Origin: Persicaria tinctoria
Lineage: Eukaryota > Streptophyta > Magnoliopsida > Caryophyllales > Polygonaceae
Assembly (NCBI GenBank): GCA_037127255.1
Contig: JBANSL010000004.1
Location: 29,292,467 to 29,356,466, forward strand
Direction: 5' to 3'
DNA length: 64,000 nucleotides
Shown here: in pieces, positions 11,122 to 22,490 of the stretch
Layout of the letters: each line of letters opens with the position of its first letter
How positions within the stretch are numbered: the stretch's first letter is position 1
The notes under the pieces: model-generated
Told to the model about the DNA's origin: nothing
Database searches by the model: none
The model's input: the letters and a program-made list of their open reading frames with translations, nothing else
Position numbers and translations under genes: made by a program

Positions 11122-11620
11122 TTGAAATCAACAAGAGCGAGAAAGAGATTAATGACTCACCGATCTGAAATAGAAATCGAATCGGCGACGATGGAGCCCT
11201 ATATTGGAGCTGAGATGAGAGAGATGTCGAGATATGATAGGAACGAGGAGGACAACGTCGGTTCCCGTGAGCTCATCAGCAAGAGAGGAGGAGAAAGAGG
11301 CCCGTCTTGCTCGACATCGGCTTCACAGCTGGTTGTCGGGCTCAATAGTTTAGCAGATCCGGCAAGGCAAGGAGAGGCTAATGGCGGCGGCGGCGACGAC
11401 GACGAGGAGGAAGCTCCAGGCGCGGTGGTGGGCTGGGATTCGGGCAGGGGCGGCTCGTACTCGCTTGAATCCAACCTCGAGGAACTTGGATCTGGGAGGC
11501 ATGGCATGGGACGGTTGTGAAGGGGGTCAATTTTTGGAAGAATGCAAAGGAACAATGGATGTCCTCTAGTAGATCTGGAAGAAGCAAAAGCAAAGAGAGA
11601 GAAGGGGCGGAAAAGAAAGG
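11122..11620. other. GC-rich block near CACTA 1 right end
   Basis: Open in several frames on both strands because of composition, with runs of GGC/GAC triplets. It looks like the 5' exon/UTR of the captured minus-strand gene (Ser/Pro-rich N-terminus, compatible with a plastid transit region), lying about 250 bp inside the element end. A distinct product cannot be proved. Confidence 0.4.
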
Positions 11621-11850
11621 TAAGAGTTTTAGGGTTCCAATGAGTTAAAAAAAAGGGATATATTACCGATTAGTGATGGCAACATCATACCGTCACAAAA
11701 GGTAGCAAGGGATACATACCGATTTGTCTTAAATTTGTGTGACGGGTGCAATGCCGTTGCACAACCATTGCAAATACCTCCACATTTGTGATGGGAAATC
11801 ATTTCCGTTTCTAACGTTGGGAAGCAAAAGCAATTTTTTTTGTAGTGATA

Positions 11851-13171
11851 ACTATGCCACCAGAGGCAAAAACAAGCTTTTCAAAAAGGGTACAAGCAGG
11901 ATTCTGATTTTTTTTTTAGACATTTACTTAAAGGGGTTAAAATGATGGACATTTAGCAAAATAAATTATAGAAATGGATATTCCACCTTTTTTTTTAAGT
12001 AAGCATTGGTTATTTTGGTTAAATATATGTTAATAAGTAAGTATGATGTTGAAAAGGATAAATTAGTTTAGATTAAATATAACAGATTTCTCTCCTATGA
12101 TATGTTTCTTTAAATTAATTGACTACATTGTTATTATTATATAAATAATACTGGCTTAATCAAATAAAAAAACACAGAATAAAAAATACCATCAATTAAT
12201 TTCAATTTGTTAAATAAAACTAATTTAAAAAAAAAAGCATAAATAACTAAGGTTTGATAGGTGTAGAATAGATGCATTTGTTGAAAGCAAAATCTTGATA
12301 ATTATCAATATTTTTGTGAAGTAGTATGTAAAACTTATTATTTCAAATACTTATAAGAAATATGAATTAGAAATAGTGGGGTTATGATCTGATTATTATA
12401 AAGTGATTCTTTATAGAGTTTTCCTTTTTTTTTTTTTATGTCAGTTATTACTAATAGTACAAGTAACAACCTTATCAAAACAATAGTTTTTAGTGTTATA
12501 ATTTGATTATATATTTCAATATTACATCTTTCTAAAATTCAAATAAAATGCATAATTAACTCAAACAAATAAATCAAATGTTATTTGTTTGAAAAAAATC
12601 ATTGGTAAAAATAGACCAACTTAGAAGATTACTGTAGTATAATAATAGGTAAGATAAATGGATTTTTTTCAAAATATTCACTATAAAATATTTATTTATC
12701 AAAATATTCACAAGTTTAAAATAATTACAAAATTTTCATTTTTTGCAGATTTATCAAAGAAACTCGGGTTGAAACCGTGTTTTATACATATTTTATTTAT
12801 TTTTCATTTAAAAAAAAATGTAAAACGCGGCTTGAAGGCACGTTTCATTTTAGTGTTTCATTTCCTTGGGCCCAAAGGATTCGTTTTGGGTCCGGGAAGG
12901 CCCGAAGCTTTGTGCTTTGGGCTCAAGGCTAGTCCTTGGGTCTGATGGCATCCCGCCTTTTTATTAATAATAAATAAACATATTAATAAATAAATAAATC
13001 CCGTTAGGGTTTGACAAAAATCCCGAATGGATTTGACCAAATGATTAAATAAATTTTTGTTTATTTTTATAGATGACATTGTATCCCGAAAGGGTATTTT
13101 TGTATTTTCGCTCGAAAGGGCTTGATCTAAATCCCTTATGGGATTGACCAAATTCCGATTGGTTAGTTCTT
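11851..13171. other. AT-rich intergenic sequence with a small dispersed repeat
   Basis: No gene. At about 12980-13160 imperfect repeats of 'AAATCCCG(T/A)..GG(A/T)TTGAC' occur, and 12840-12950 is rich in GGGCCC/AAGGCC words; probably an old transposon remnant. Confidence 0.4.
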
Positions 13172-13587
13172 ATGGCATGTTTGCACGAGCGGTGTGTGGC
13201 TCTACTTTCGACGTTTCTTAGAGGTCTAATGCTTGGTTATGGGCGTGAAATCTGGAGTCAGGACTGGTTGGGATCGAGGTGGTGCTTTCAGGGCGACTTC
13301 GTATCCGGGAAGATGTTTCCTTGGAGTTTTGTCCGCACTTCCCACACGAGATAGATCTACTGTATCGCTGGCCCGCGATGCTACTGTTCGGTGGTGCTTG
13401 GTTGCGTTCTTTGCCGTTATTCGCAACTGTTGGGAGTAGTTCTTTTTAGACCGTTCTTGTTATAGTGTCTTTTTAATGCCGTTTTTCTATTCTTATTGTA
13501 TGTTATGGCGGTTTCCGTCCGTCGATTCGTCGCCCTATAAAAAATCAGGCTCGTCTGATCTCGAATTCTTACTTAATAAAAAAAAAA
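13172..13587 (+). mobile_element. LINE-type 3' tail with poly(A)
   Basis: The segment ends in CTTAATAAAAAAAAAA at 13587. Its body (e.g. 'TCGCTGGCCCGCGATGCTAC', 'GGTGGTGCTTGG') matches a second copy at 39748-39850 that directly follows an L1-type RNase H fragment's integration site. I read it as the 3' untranslated tail of a 5'-truncated non-LTR retrotransposon. Its poly(A) was later invaded by the fold-back MITE. Confidence 0.55.
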
Positions 13588-14123
13588 GGGAAAATGGCAG
13601 AAAACCACCCCTTAAATATGGGTCTTTGTAGAAAACCACCCCTTAAATTTGAAATTGCAGAAAACCACCCCTTAAACCCATTTTGTAGGTAAATCGCCAC
13701 CCACAACCCGTTTTCCGTTAGGTTGGCGTTTAAAACGGTGAAAAGTCATTTTTACCCCTCTCTTTTAATGTTATTTTAATGAGAGAGAAATGTATGAATT
13801 GAAATAAATTAATAAAATATATTTATCCATCCCATTTAATGAGAGAAAAATGTATGTTATTCTATGAAAATAACATTAAAAAGGATGGATAAATATATTT
13901 TATTAATTTATTTCAATTTATACATTTTTGTCTCATTAAAATAACATTAAAAGGGAGGGGTAAAAATGTATTTTCACCGTTTTAAACGAAAAGCTAACGG
14001 AAAAAAAGTTGTTGGTGGCGATTTACCTACAAAATGGGTTTAAGGGGTGATTTTTTGCAATTTCAATTTTAAGGGGTGGTTTTCTACAAAGATATTTAAG
14101 GGTTGGTTTTCTGCCATTTTCCC
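13588..14123. mobile_element. Fold-back MITE, 536 bp, nearly a full palindrome
   Basis: Begins GGGAAAATGGCAGAAAACC at 13588 and ends with the inverse GGTTTTCTGCCATTTTCCC at 14123. The arms pair along nearly the whole length (about 260 bp each) with only a short central gap around 13855-13865. A10 lies on both sides (13578-13587 and 14124-14133), i.e. a 9-10 bp target duplication within a LINE poly(A). Long TIRs with a 9-10 bp TSD suggest Mutator-like mobilisation. No coding sequence. Confidence 0.85.
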
Positions 14124-14137
14124 AAAAAAAAAACGGG

Positions 14138-14300
14138 ATGGCTATATGCACCGAGGACAGGTGCTATATGCACTACGAGGACAGATTATAGATCCGTCCG
14201 TTATAAATTTTAAAAAAAATACACTGATGGATTTAGGATCCGTCCGTTATAGAAAAAAAAATTAAAAATTACATAGGACAGATCTAAGATCCGTCCTATG
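14138..14300 (+). repeat. GATCCGTCC repeat (copy 1)
   Basis: Contains repeated 'GGACAGAT..ATAGATCCGTCC' and 'AGATCCGTCC' words and 'GTGCTATATGCAC'. The same family occurs inverted at 33126-33235. Probably a small DNA transposon; ends not resolved. Confidence 0.5.
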
Positions 14301-14419
14301 TATTATTTAACAAAAAAAAAAAGGAAGGAGTAAAAGCTGCAGAGAGTACAGCTTTTACTTTTGGCATGAAAAACTAACAAGTTGTAGGACAACTTTTTTT
14401 TGTTTTGTTTTTTTATATA

Positions 14420-14451
14420 CTAGTGGTATCTGCGTGCGAAGCACGCCAGTT
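14420..14451 (-). mobile_element. Candidate Helitron 3' terminus
   Basis: On minus: a hairpin GCGTGC-TTC-GCACGC, then AGATACCA, then CTAG followed by T. This is the order of a Helitron 3' end (stem-loop ~10 nt before CTRR, inserted at A|T). No 5' TC end or Rep/helicase was found. Confidence 0.4.
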
Positions 14452-14459
14452 TGTGTTAC

Positions 14460-15925
14460 TAAGTTTTGGATACTTTTTTTATAATAAACTTGTGAAACTG
14501 ACATACAAAGTAATTGATTACATCAATGAAGGGAGGAAATCGGATGGAACTTAACAACATATTTCATATTTGAGCATCAAATTTAGTATCTTTCTCATAG
14601 CCTGTGTCGAGTCTATTATGGTAGCTCCTGTATGCAAATGGGAAAAAAAAATTTGGTTACATGATATGGGAAGAAATTAGGAGTTTAATTTTAACAGAAG
14701 ATTCTAACATATACTAAAAGTCAAGAAAGTTATTGTTGATTTCTCAAAGTATAAGAGTTCAAACTTCAAACCAAAACAAAAAATTACAATTTTAACAAAT
14801 TTCATTATAGTTATAGCATAGGGCTGTGAAGCAACTCTTATCCCAGAGTTAAATGAAATCAAACAGGCAGCTTCTTTGTCAACTGCATTGAAGCTCATAA
14901 ACCCATCAAATTGCCTTTTATTATATATTCCAAGTTGTTGCTCATCGTCATTATATGTCAATCTACAAGTTCGGTGTTTTCTACCACTACTATCTTTCTT
15001 TTTCAAGCTTGCTATATCCTCATCTGTCATAGGCTATTTTTTCTATAATTCTAATGCATGATGGGTTCTCATAATATTTGAATAGCACATTTCTAAAATG
15101 CGAATTAACCCACATAAGGTAGGCTAGTTTTTTAACCTCATTCAATCTACTTAACTTTAAACTTTGCATCTCCTAACACAAATCCTCATTTGTGTGCTTT
15201 AACATGAAATTGGGTGATTATGTAAGGGGTGGAAACTATATTATACTTATTACGTGAATTTTTGTTAAAGAATTAGATGAAACCATACCTCAGAGGCTCA
15301 GAGGCTTGTGCTTGGCTTCCTCAATGGGACTTCATGGAAGCAAATTTGTTATCGAGATCTCTTGTGTAGTCTGAAGCTCCTTATTTGAGACACCTTAATT
15401 TGACAACTGTCATCTCTAGCCCCTGTGGTTCCTTTATCGAATTTCCGTCATCTGAACAGGACCTCAAAGATGAAGCTAGATCATTTCCGTTGGCTTAAGA
15501 TTCGATCAGCTGAAACCTTGATACTTCATTTAATCAAATAAGCTTTATCATACCAAAATGGAGAAATTTGGCACCAAGTCTAAACATTATTGATAAATTT
15601 AAATTTACCACTTGTAAAAAATACATACCAAAATTTATACCTTATTTTTAACTTGCACATCTAAATTGAAATATAAATAGACAAAATTAAGCCAAAAAAT
15701 TTCTACTAAACACCTAAGCTTTAGGATGGGGAATTAGATCAAATTGAGAGATGAATATATACCTAAACCTTAGAGATAAAAGAGAATGCTTTTTGCTTTC
15801 TTTATGCATTTGCTTAAATTATAATGGTTATTGAACAACAATTAAATCCCTTTCCCAACCAATTATCTCTGATTTTCTCATCTTTCACTATTTACAAATC
15901 CAGATATATTAAACAAATCTATAAC
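14460..15925. other. Non-coding flank, no gene recognised
   Basis: AT-rich, with short open stretches lacking motifs. Possibly Helitron interior. It is the left flank of the nested LTR elements; the interrupted sequence resumes at 30628. Confidence 0.35.
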
Positions 15926-15930
15926 CCTGA

Positions 15931-16786
15931 TGATGCGGGACTATCCAAGACACCTTCGGACACATCTATACTTGATGATGGACCTATGATTCAAGCTCGT
16001 GAGAATGATGTCATCCTCAAGAGGAAGAAGAAGGCTCCACCTTGGGTCGCTCGTTTTTGGGTTCGTCATGCACAGTTGACAGCTTTTCTACAACTTTGTT
16101 GTTGAAGGTTTTTCCAGATTCGACCTAGAGCTTGGCCGAAAATCAACATCTTGGAGCTGTCACTGTTTTTGGACGGAAATTACTAAGTCTTGGAACTTTC
16201 TTTATTGCTATTTTTAGAGATCTTATTTACTTAAGTTATTTTAGGTAATTTAGGGTTTTATTTTAATTTACATTTAATTTATTATTTTTATAAAAAATCA
16301 GCCCTAGTGTTATTATATTAAGCGGTTGATTCATCATTGTAGAAGACACGTTGAAAATTATTGAAAGTTTCTCTTGTGAAAACACATTGAGCGTTCTAAG
16401 TCAATCGATTTGTAGCATTGCTCATCGATTGCACAATTGGTTATAGATCTAACTTGGTTTGCTTTGAGTTCGTCAACCTCGCGAGAGCTTGGTGATCCAG
16501 GTAATCACAAGTCCCCTCCTTGTGCCTCCAAGTTGTCCGCTTGGTTGTGTAAGGTTGTAGAGGCGGGCTTTATAGTCGTTGGTATTTGGTTCCTACCCTC
16601 TTAGGAGGCCTGGGGTCTTTATCTCGATCTATTTTAGTTCGAATCAGTCCACTATCGGTCGTGTCTTTGTTATCAATTTCGAGTCTTGCCTATTGTTCAT
16701 CGAGTCTTTGAGTCTTTTGCTTACGTTCTTGTTATTTCTAGTTTGATTGTCGAAGATCGGGCCATCCTACGGCTAACCCCGTATCA
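15931..16786 (+). repeat. Outer element 5' LTR, 856 bp
   Basis: Pairs with 29683-30622 over its full length. The 84-bp difference lies mainly near 16065-16090, where the 3' LTR holds extra sequence (29816-29930). The first ~150 bp are open and correspond to the C-terminal gag codons that run into the 3' LTR. Confidence 0.9.
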
Positions 16787-16789
16787 AAT

Positions 16790-16801
16790 TGGCATCAGAG
16801 C
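16790..16801 (+). promoter_or_regulatory. Primer-binding site (tRNA-Met type)
   Basis: TGGCATCAGAGC three bases after the LTR's terminal CA, one base from the usual TGGTATCAGAGC. Confidence 0.75.
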
Positions 16802-18174
16802 TTTGGTTTCCGACATTAAAAGTTGTGTCTTTTGTTTCCCTAAACACAAAACCTACAAAAATAGAGTCTTTCTTTGTTCTTGATTTTTACTTCTTTAATT
16901 TTTGAATTTGATTATTATTAACCTTTGTTTGTGATTGTTGTGGTTGCTTTAGCCCTAAACACATCTTAAGCCAAGACCACAGTAGCCACTTGGAGCCAAT
17001 TACAAACTTTGTGCAGCCGGCACAATTCTTGAAGTGGAGCCAATTAGCACTTTGTTTTGTCGGCAATTTTGTGAAAGAATCTCCTAGCTAGTCGGCAGCT
17101 TTCAAGCCAAACACAAAGAGGTTTCCTAACCCTAATTGCTTTCTATCTTAGCCTAATTGTTTTATCTATTTATTGCCTTATTAAATTTTGATTTTTGATA
17201 GATTAAATCATTTTGTATCTATCATAGATTATAAAAGGCATTAGATAGATATACTTACCATATTAGCCAAACCATCATCTATATATATTTCATAGGGCTA
17301 CATATTTTATTTTTCTTTCACCATAGCATATAATTTTTTAGAGTCCTTTATTTCATATCTAGTTTTCTTGCATTAGTCAAAAAAAAAAAACAGTCCGCAT
17401 ATTCAAAAAAAAAAAGATAATAATTTACATTCAAAGCTTAGTCCTAGGAGGATAAAATTCACTAGGGGCAAAAGTAAGCTTTAAAAAAAAAAGGATTGTC
17501 AAGTCTAGTGCTAGAACTTCAAGGACCACTTTTGGTGAAAATCCAATAGCCCTAGTCGAAATTCTCAAACACATACCTCCCAAACCATAAAAAAAAATTT
17601 TAAGCCCTACCTTGCAACTACAACGTCCTTGCTAAGAGTTTGAATCAAAAAAAAAAAAAGAGGTAAAAGTCCAAGTTTCTTTTCTTTCCTTTATTTTCTT
17701 TTGTTATTTTGCTGTGTCAAGTGTGTTTCTGTACTTCTCGAGTGCCCTTTTTGCAAGTGTCGAGTGCCTTTCCAAGTCTGGTCGAGTGTGTTTTGTACTG
17801 ATCGAGTGTTGCTCGAGTGCTGCCCGAGTGTCTGCTTCTGTCGAGTTTCACACACATACCGAGTCGAAACATCAAAGTACCGACTCGAAACATCAAAGTA
17901 CCGAGTCGATACCCCTTGGTTTCGAGTCGATACCTACCAGTCCCGACTCGATACTTTGCCATTGTTGGATTTTTTCAGTTGCTTGTTCCTTGCCCATTCT
18001 CTTGATCTCTTACCTTGTGTTGCTAAGTCATTGTTTGAGTATTGATTTGCCCAAAGCGGATTGCCCCAACAAGCTTGTCATAACCAATTAGAGAGAAGTG
18101 TGCGAGAGAAACACAAAGCGAGATTGTTTTATTTTGCTAATCTTGACATAGTTCCGTGTTTGTCTTTATTTGAA
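16802..18174 (+). other. Outer element leader
   Basis: Long non-coding leader with several poly(A) runs (17380-17420, 17480, 17590, 17650). A TCGA-rich tract at 17735-17960 ('GTCGAGTG', 'ACCGAGTCGAAACATCAAAG' repeated) resembles the TCGA words of the inner element. Confidence 0.6.
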
Positions 18175-19598
18175 ATGTCTAACAATCACGTGAACAACGA
18201 GAACAATGCCAACAATGGCAACAATGACAACACCTCCGAAGCAACTATATCCGTCGCGATGTTCAACAACACAATGAACACTCTTAACGCCACGTTGGCG
18301 GCGATGATGGATAAGCTGGCGGCTTTGGAGGCTAGACCAACGGGTTCTAATAACCTTGGTGGTCAAGGTGATCAAAGGCGTAACGAGCCGCCTAATGATG
18401 AAAGGGAAGTCTGAAATCCTAACCCTCCTCCTAACCCTAATTTCAATAATCCTATTTTTGAAGAGAACCACTCTCCACGAGGGGAGAGAAATGGTCGAAA
18501 TAGCGGATTTGTTAATGCGTAGGGGCGTGACGATGACTTCCAAGAGGAGGACTATTGGGAAGAGGAAGAGGTCATGGCTTCCAGGAGGAGTTCTACTATT
18601 CGGAGCGTGACGATGACTTCCAAGAGGAGGACTATTGGGAGCAACGCCTGAGGCGGAATGACAGAGGAGGTCGTTACCAATACCGTGAGCCTAGATATCC
18701 TGATCAGGACGGCATAGGTAAGGTTAAGGTAAAAATTCCTTCCTTGAATGGCAAGACAGATCCAGATGCATATATAGACTGGGAAACTAAAATGGAACAA
18801 ATCTGGAACTGTCACAATTTTTCTGAACCTAAGAAAGTTCAATTGGCTTCTTTAGAATTTCAAGGGTTTGCTCTTATTTGGTGGGATAATTTGAGTAAGG
18901 AAAGAAGAAGAGCCCTTGATGCGTCTATCGCGTCTTGGAACCAATTGAAAGCTTTAATGAGAAATAGGTTTGTCCCTCAACACTATGCTAGAGAGCTTAG
19001 GCAACGCCTAGAGAACCTTAAGCAAGGTAATAAATCTGTTGAGGAAACCTTTAATATTATGCAAGAAACCATGGCACGAGCAAATGTTGTTGAACATCAT
19101 GAGGATACTAATGCAAGGTTTCTTCGCATTTTGCATCCCGCCTTATCTCAGGACATTGATTGCTTTCCTTACTCTACTCCTACTGAATTATTGCATTTGG
19201 CTATTAAAGTTGAACGTGGAGCTAGATACAGGAACCAAGGCGGAAGATGGACGAGCGGACAGCCCCAACCTTGGCGCCAAAACCGGCCACAACAGCCCCA
19301 AGGGCGGTCTGACGACGGTTACACCTCTCGGCCAAACCAAGCCCCTGGGAGAGGAGATGGCCGAACCAACCCTACAGCTGCTGACAAGGGTAAGGCGTCT
19401 TGGACAGAACGAGATTCGTCTGGGACATCTACTGGTCCCAAAGGGAGTAATCATAACCCCTCTACTACTAAAACTTTGAACATTCCTTGCTTTATATGTC
19501 AAGGTAGTGGACATGTTATGAAGGATTGCCCAAATAAGAAGCCTCTCATGACTAATCACCTAGACAAAAATGAATCTGAAAATTCTAGTGATAAACAT
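18175..19598 (+). pseudogene. Outer element gag, 5' portion, broken
   Basis: ATG at 18175 opens an Asn-rich N-terminus (MSNNHVNNENN). That frame stops at TGA 18412-18414 and again at TAG near 18521. A second frame from 18555 continues with the retrotransposon gag core ('PSLNGKTDPDAYIDWE', 'FQGFALIWWDNLSKERR', 'LRQRLENLKQG') and a zinc knuckle CFICQGSGHVMKDC (CX2CX4HX4C) near 19490-19530. A 35-bp direct repeat at 18526 and 18606, 80 bp apart, explains the frame change. The inner element interrupts the ORF after 'SSDKH'. Gag would form the virus-like particle; this copy is dead. Confidence 0.85.
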
Positions 19599-21809
19599 TG
19601 TTGTGAGCGGAATCTGCCATGTTTTACAGTAACTTTTATATCGATTTCTGTATACATTGCATTTATTTTGGGTTTAAATAGTACAGAATCTATGTAGTTT
19701 ATGCTTATTTGTCAAATTATGGAATCTACACCAGTTTCTGTTTAAATCGCAGAAATCGAGGCGTTTACAGCAATTCTACAGAAGGTCGGAAAAGCTCGGA
19801 AAAACACTACAGAAATCCAAGGTCAAAGTAGCGGAACCACTCGAATCAAGCCAAAAACCCAGGCTACTCGATCTCGAGTAAGCCCTAGTCGACATAGACA
19901 AACCTGGCCCACCAGTCTTGATCGACCAGGCCTGATCGAGCACCAGACAACCCGAGCTCCGGACCCTACTCGACCTCGACAAGCACTGGTCTAGGTCGAC
20001 GAAGCCCCGACGCCATGTCCGGAGTCGACGAGGAGAAGCTGCCCGAGAAGCCGAGGACGACCCGGAGACTCGCTGCAGCGGAAGTGACCACTCGCTGCCG
20101 CGGACCAAGCCACTCGCTGCCAGCGGAAGAGCCAGCTCGCGGAAGCGGAAGAAGACCCAACTCGATCTCGACGAACTCTTGTCGAGATCGACGAGGCCAA
20201 CTCGAAGTCGACGAGCACCAGTGAGCCCAGGAAGACCATGACGAGCCACATCGAGCAGAGTCAAGCCAAGCCGAGCCATCTTACTCGAGGTCGACGAGGC
20301 CAACTCGAGGTCGACTAGACCGCGTTCCAGAATCTTCTCGACGTGGCCTGTCCGAGTAGAATAAGAGTTCCTTGGGCGCGAAGGCGGAAGATTCTATCCT
20401 ATTACATCAAGTTTTATCAAAGGAGACGAGATCTATCAACATCATGAAGACCTACCATAATTAGTTTTATCCTTTCCTTATGGATTTATTTCCTTAAAAC
20501 ATTCATTTATCTTTTAAGCACTTTAGATATAGATAGATATCTTCTTTCCTAGATTAGCTAGGGAATGAAGCATATAAATAAGGCCCTATGGGCTCAGTTT
20601 TATTCATTTCAATTCGAATTCCAGTTCAGATCATTCAACACACAATTAGTTAGTTCCACAGAGAAGTTTAGGGGTTCTAAGGTTTTTAGGGTTTTGGCTT
20701 ACAGCGAAAGTTGATTGCCAGGATTGTAAAGGCTTTGAATTTAGTTTATGCAATTCAGTTTCTTTCATCAATCAATGTCTTTTATTGCAATGAGGCGTGA
20801 GTAGTCCACCCACTTCTGGGGCTGGGGTGAGCCCGACGGTGGCCATGTGAGGCGATGCGAAAAAGGTCAGATCTTTTGTGCGATTCATCTTCTATCCCTA
20901 TGAGCATGATTCTTTTGCGAGAGTTGAAGGTGATCCTTGTTTGTATTATTGAAGCGAAAGTGATCTTAATGCAACTTGGATTAATTATGTGAAAAGGGTT
21001 AGTAACAATTAGGGTTTATGCGAGAGCCTCTATTTGCCTATTTGTTAATGACGAAAGTTATTTGATGGAAAGCATGATCTTTTGTGCCTTTATGTATTGC
21101 TTTGCATGGTTATCGTTGTGGTGTTGAAACCCTGGCCTTGGGAGTCTTTTAATATATTGAATTTATTTCATCAATTTTCGGAGTTCTGTGTTCGAATTTG
21201 CAAAGTTTAAATTTCTGTTCTTGTCGACCTAGACGAAGCTTCGTCGAGATCGAGTACCATCTTTGTCGATCTCGAGTTGGGTTTGTCTTAGTCGAGTTGG
21301 TTTTCTGCTTTCTGTAATCGATTTTCAATTTTCTGTCTTTGCTGTCTGTGGTCGATCTCGAGGAGGGGGTAGTCGAGATCGAGTACGCCCTTGTCTGTCA
21401 AGTTGCTTTGTTTTCGATTCTGAGCTTCTGTTGTTCACTGTCTTTGTCGATCTCGAGTACTGTTTGTCGAGATCGACGAGAGCCTTTGCCTTTGCTTTTA
21501 TTTGCTGCGTTGTTCTTTGTTTGTTTGCTTTGCTTTATTCCTTGCTTTACTTTGTTCTTTTCTTTTGTTTTAGTTGCCCTTGCCGGGTTATTTCTTTCTT
21601 TCTTTTTGTTTCTGCGATTCTGTTTTTCTGCTGCTTCTGTGAAAATTTACAGCTACCTAAGAACTGCTGACATGCTTCCTCGTGGATTCGATCCTGACTT
21701 TTCTCTTACTACAACGGGAGAAAGTCTTGTATTATTTGCTGAGACAGGGAAGTCAGTCTGATCTATATTTTATATTTATTTCAATACTCGATTTACTCCT
21801 GCAACAACA
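19599..21809 (+). repeat. Inner element 5' LTR, 2211 bp
   Basis: Long LTR with a TCGA-rich part (19870-20330; 21220-21480) made of variants of CTCGATCTCGAG, GTCGAGATCGACGA and CTCGACCTCGAC. It lacks 83 bp present in the 3' LTR, lost or gained between 17-bp repeats CTTGTCGAGATCGACGA. Several long ORFs here (e.g. 21263-21670, 19776-20303) are compositional. Confidence 0.93.
20573..20580 (+). promoter_or_regulatory. LTR TATA box
   Basis: TATAAATA followed by AGGCCC, conserved in the 3' LTR at 27926-27933. Probable promoter of the inner element. Confidence 0.6.
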
Positions 21810-21812
21810 AAT

Positions 21813-21830
21813 TGGCGCCGTTGCCGGGGA
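21813..21830 (+). promoter_or_regulatory. Primer-binding site (Athila type)
   Basis: TGGCGCCGTTGCCGGGGA, three bases after the end of the 5' LTR. The minus-strand element has TGGCGCCGTTGTCAGGGA at 44326-44309. Confidence 0.85.
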
Positions 21831-21892
21831 AGCAATCAATCGCGCCTTAGGTAGTCAGTTCTCACTGTTTCTTTGAGTTAGTTTGCAGGTGT

Positions 21893-22490
21893 ATGCATCG
21901 TTCTGGTCAAATACCTGAGTTTGACGCCTTAGACGATCCGGAGCGCTACCTACATATCCACTCCAAACTCAAAAGAGCCATGGCAGCTGCAGAGACACAG
22001 GAACAGCTGATCGCTAGGCTTACGAGGGAACTAGCCGCAAGGGATGCCGCTATCAACGCTAAAGATGCTGCTATTGCCGCTGAGAGAGCAGCAAGGGAAC
22101 AAGCACAGGCTGAGCTTGCCCAGTATCCAACCACGGTAGAGGACTACATGCACCCAACTCTCGTGGTGCCTGAATCGGCGATTCTAATCCCTGAAAACTC
22201 TTTTGAAATTCGCACTCAATTTCTTATAGAGCTTAAAAATAATGCCTTTTACGGCAGATTTAAAGAGTGTCCTCTTGAACATATTACTAACTTTCATGAT
22301 ATGTGCCGTACTCTTGCAGAAGGTACAACTCTGGAATATGTCAAGATGAAAGCTTTCCGTTGGTCGCTCGCTTGACCTGCACTGAAATGGCTGGAAGGGC
22401 TGAAAGCAAAATCACTCACAACCTGGGCCCAAGTAGAGCAAGAGTTTCTGAACAAATTCTTCCCACCTGCAAAACAGCACATCTCCGCCA
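21893..22490 (+). pseudogene. Inner element gag, N-terminal part
   Basis: ATG at 21893; a coiled-coil-like Ala/Arg/Glu region (residues ~25-80, 'RELAARDAAINAKDAAIAAE') precedes the gag core ('IELKNNAFYGRF', 'HITNFHDMC'). The frame stops at TGA 22373-22375 where gag proteins usually read 'WSLxGPALKWL'; after the stop the same frame continues PALKWLEGLKAKSLTTWAQV to about 22490, where a one-base shift passes coding to the 22303-25371 frame. One nonsense change and one frameshift inactivate gag. Confidence 0.8.

Larger units (their letters stand above)
7167..11847. mobile_element. CACTA (En/Spm) element 1, non-autonomous, 4681 bp
   Basis: Left end begins CACTACAAAAAAAA at 7167; the right end at 11847 is its inverse (TTTTTTTTGTAGTG). 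The 3-bp target duplication ATA lies at 7164-7166 and 11848-11850. Both ends carry subterminal words around 'CCGTCGC', 'CCGTCAC' and 'GTGACGG' (7200-7320; 11660-11800), as expected for transposase-binding repeats. No TNPA/TNPD-like coding sequence is visible, so the element depends on a relative. The interior holds a tRNA-like sequence, the 5' part of a Copia element and exon fragments of a Trp/Tyr permease gene, i.e. transduplicated host DNA. Confidence 0.9.

Noticed and set aside
11122..11520. Plus-strand acidic/Gly-rich protein at the CACTA 1 right end
   Set aside because: GC-rich block open on both strands; minus reading fits the orientation of the captured permease exons better.
19776..20303. 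Ser/Arg-rich ORFs across the TCGA-rich LTR part (also 27046-27671)
   Set aside because: Open in several frames on both strands because CTCGA repeats avoid stop codons; not genes.
21263..21761. Cys/Leu-rich membrane-like ORFs in both inner LTRs (21263-21670, 21339-21761, 28616-29023, 28692-29114)
   Set aside because: They lie in a T-rich LTR leader near the primer-binding site, overlap in two frames and have no start context or conserved domain; compositional.
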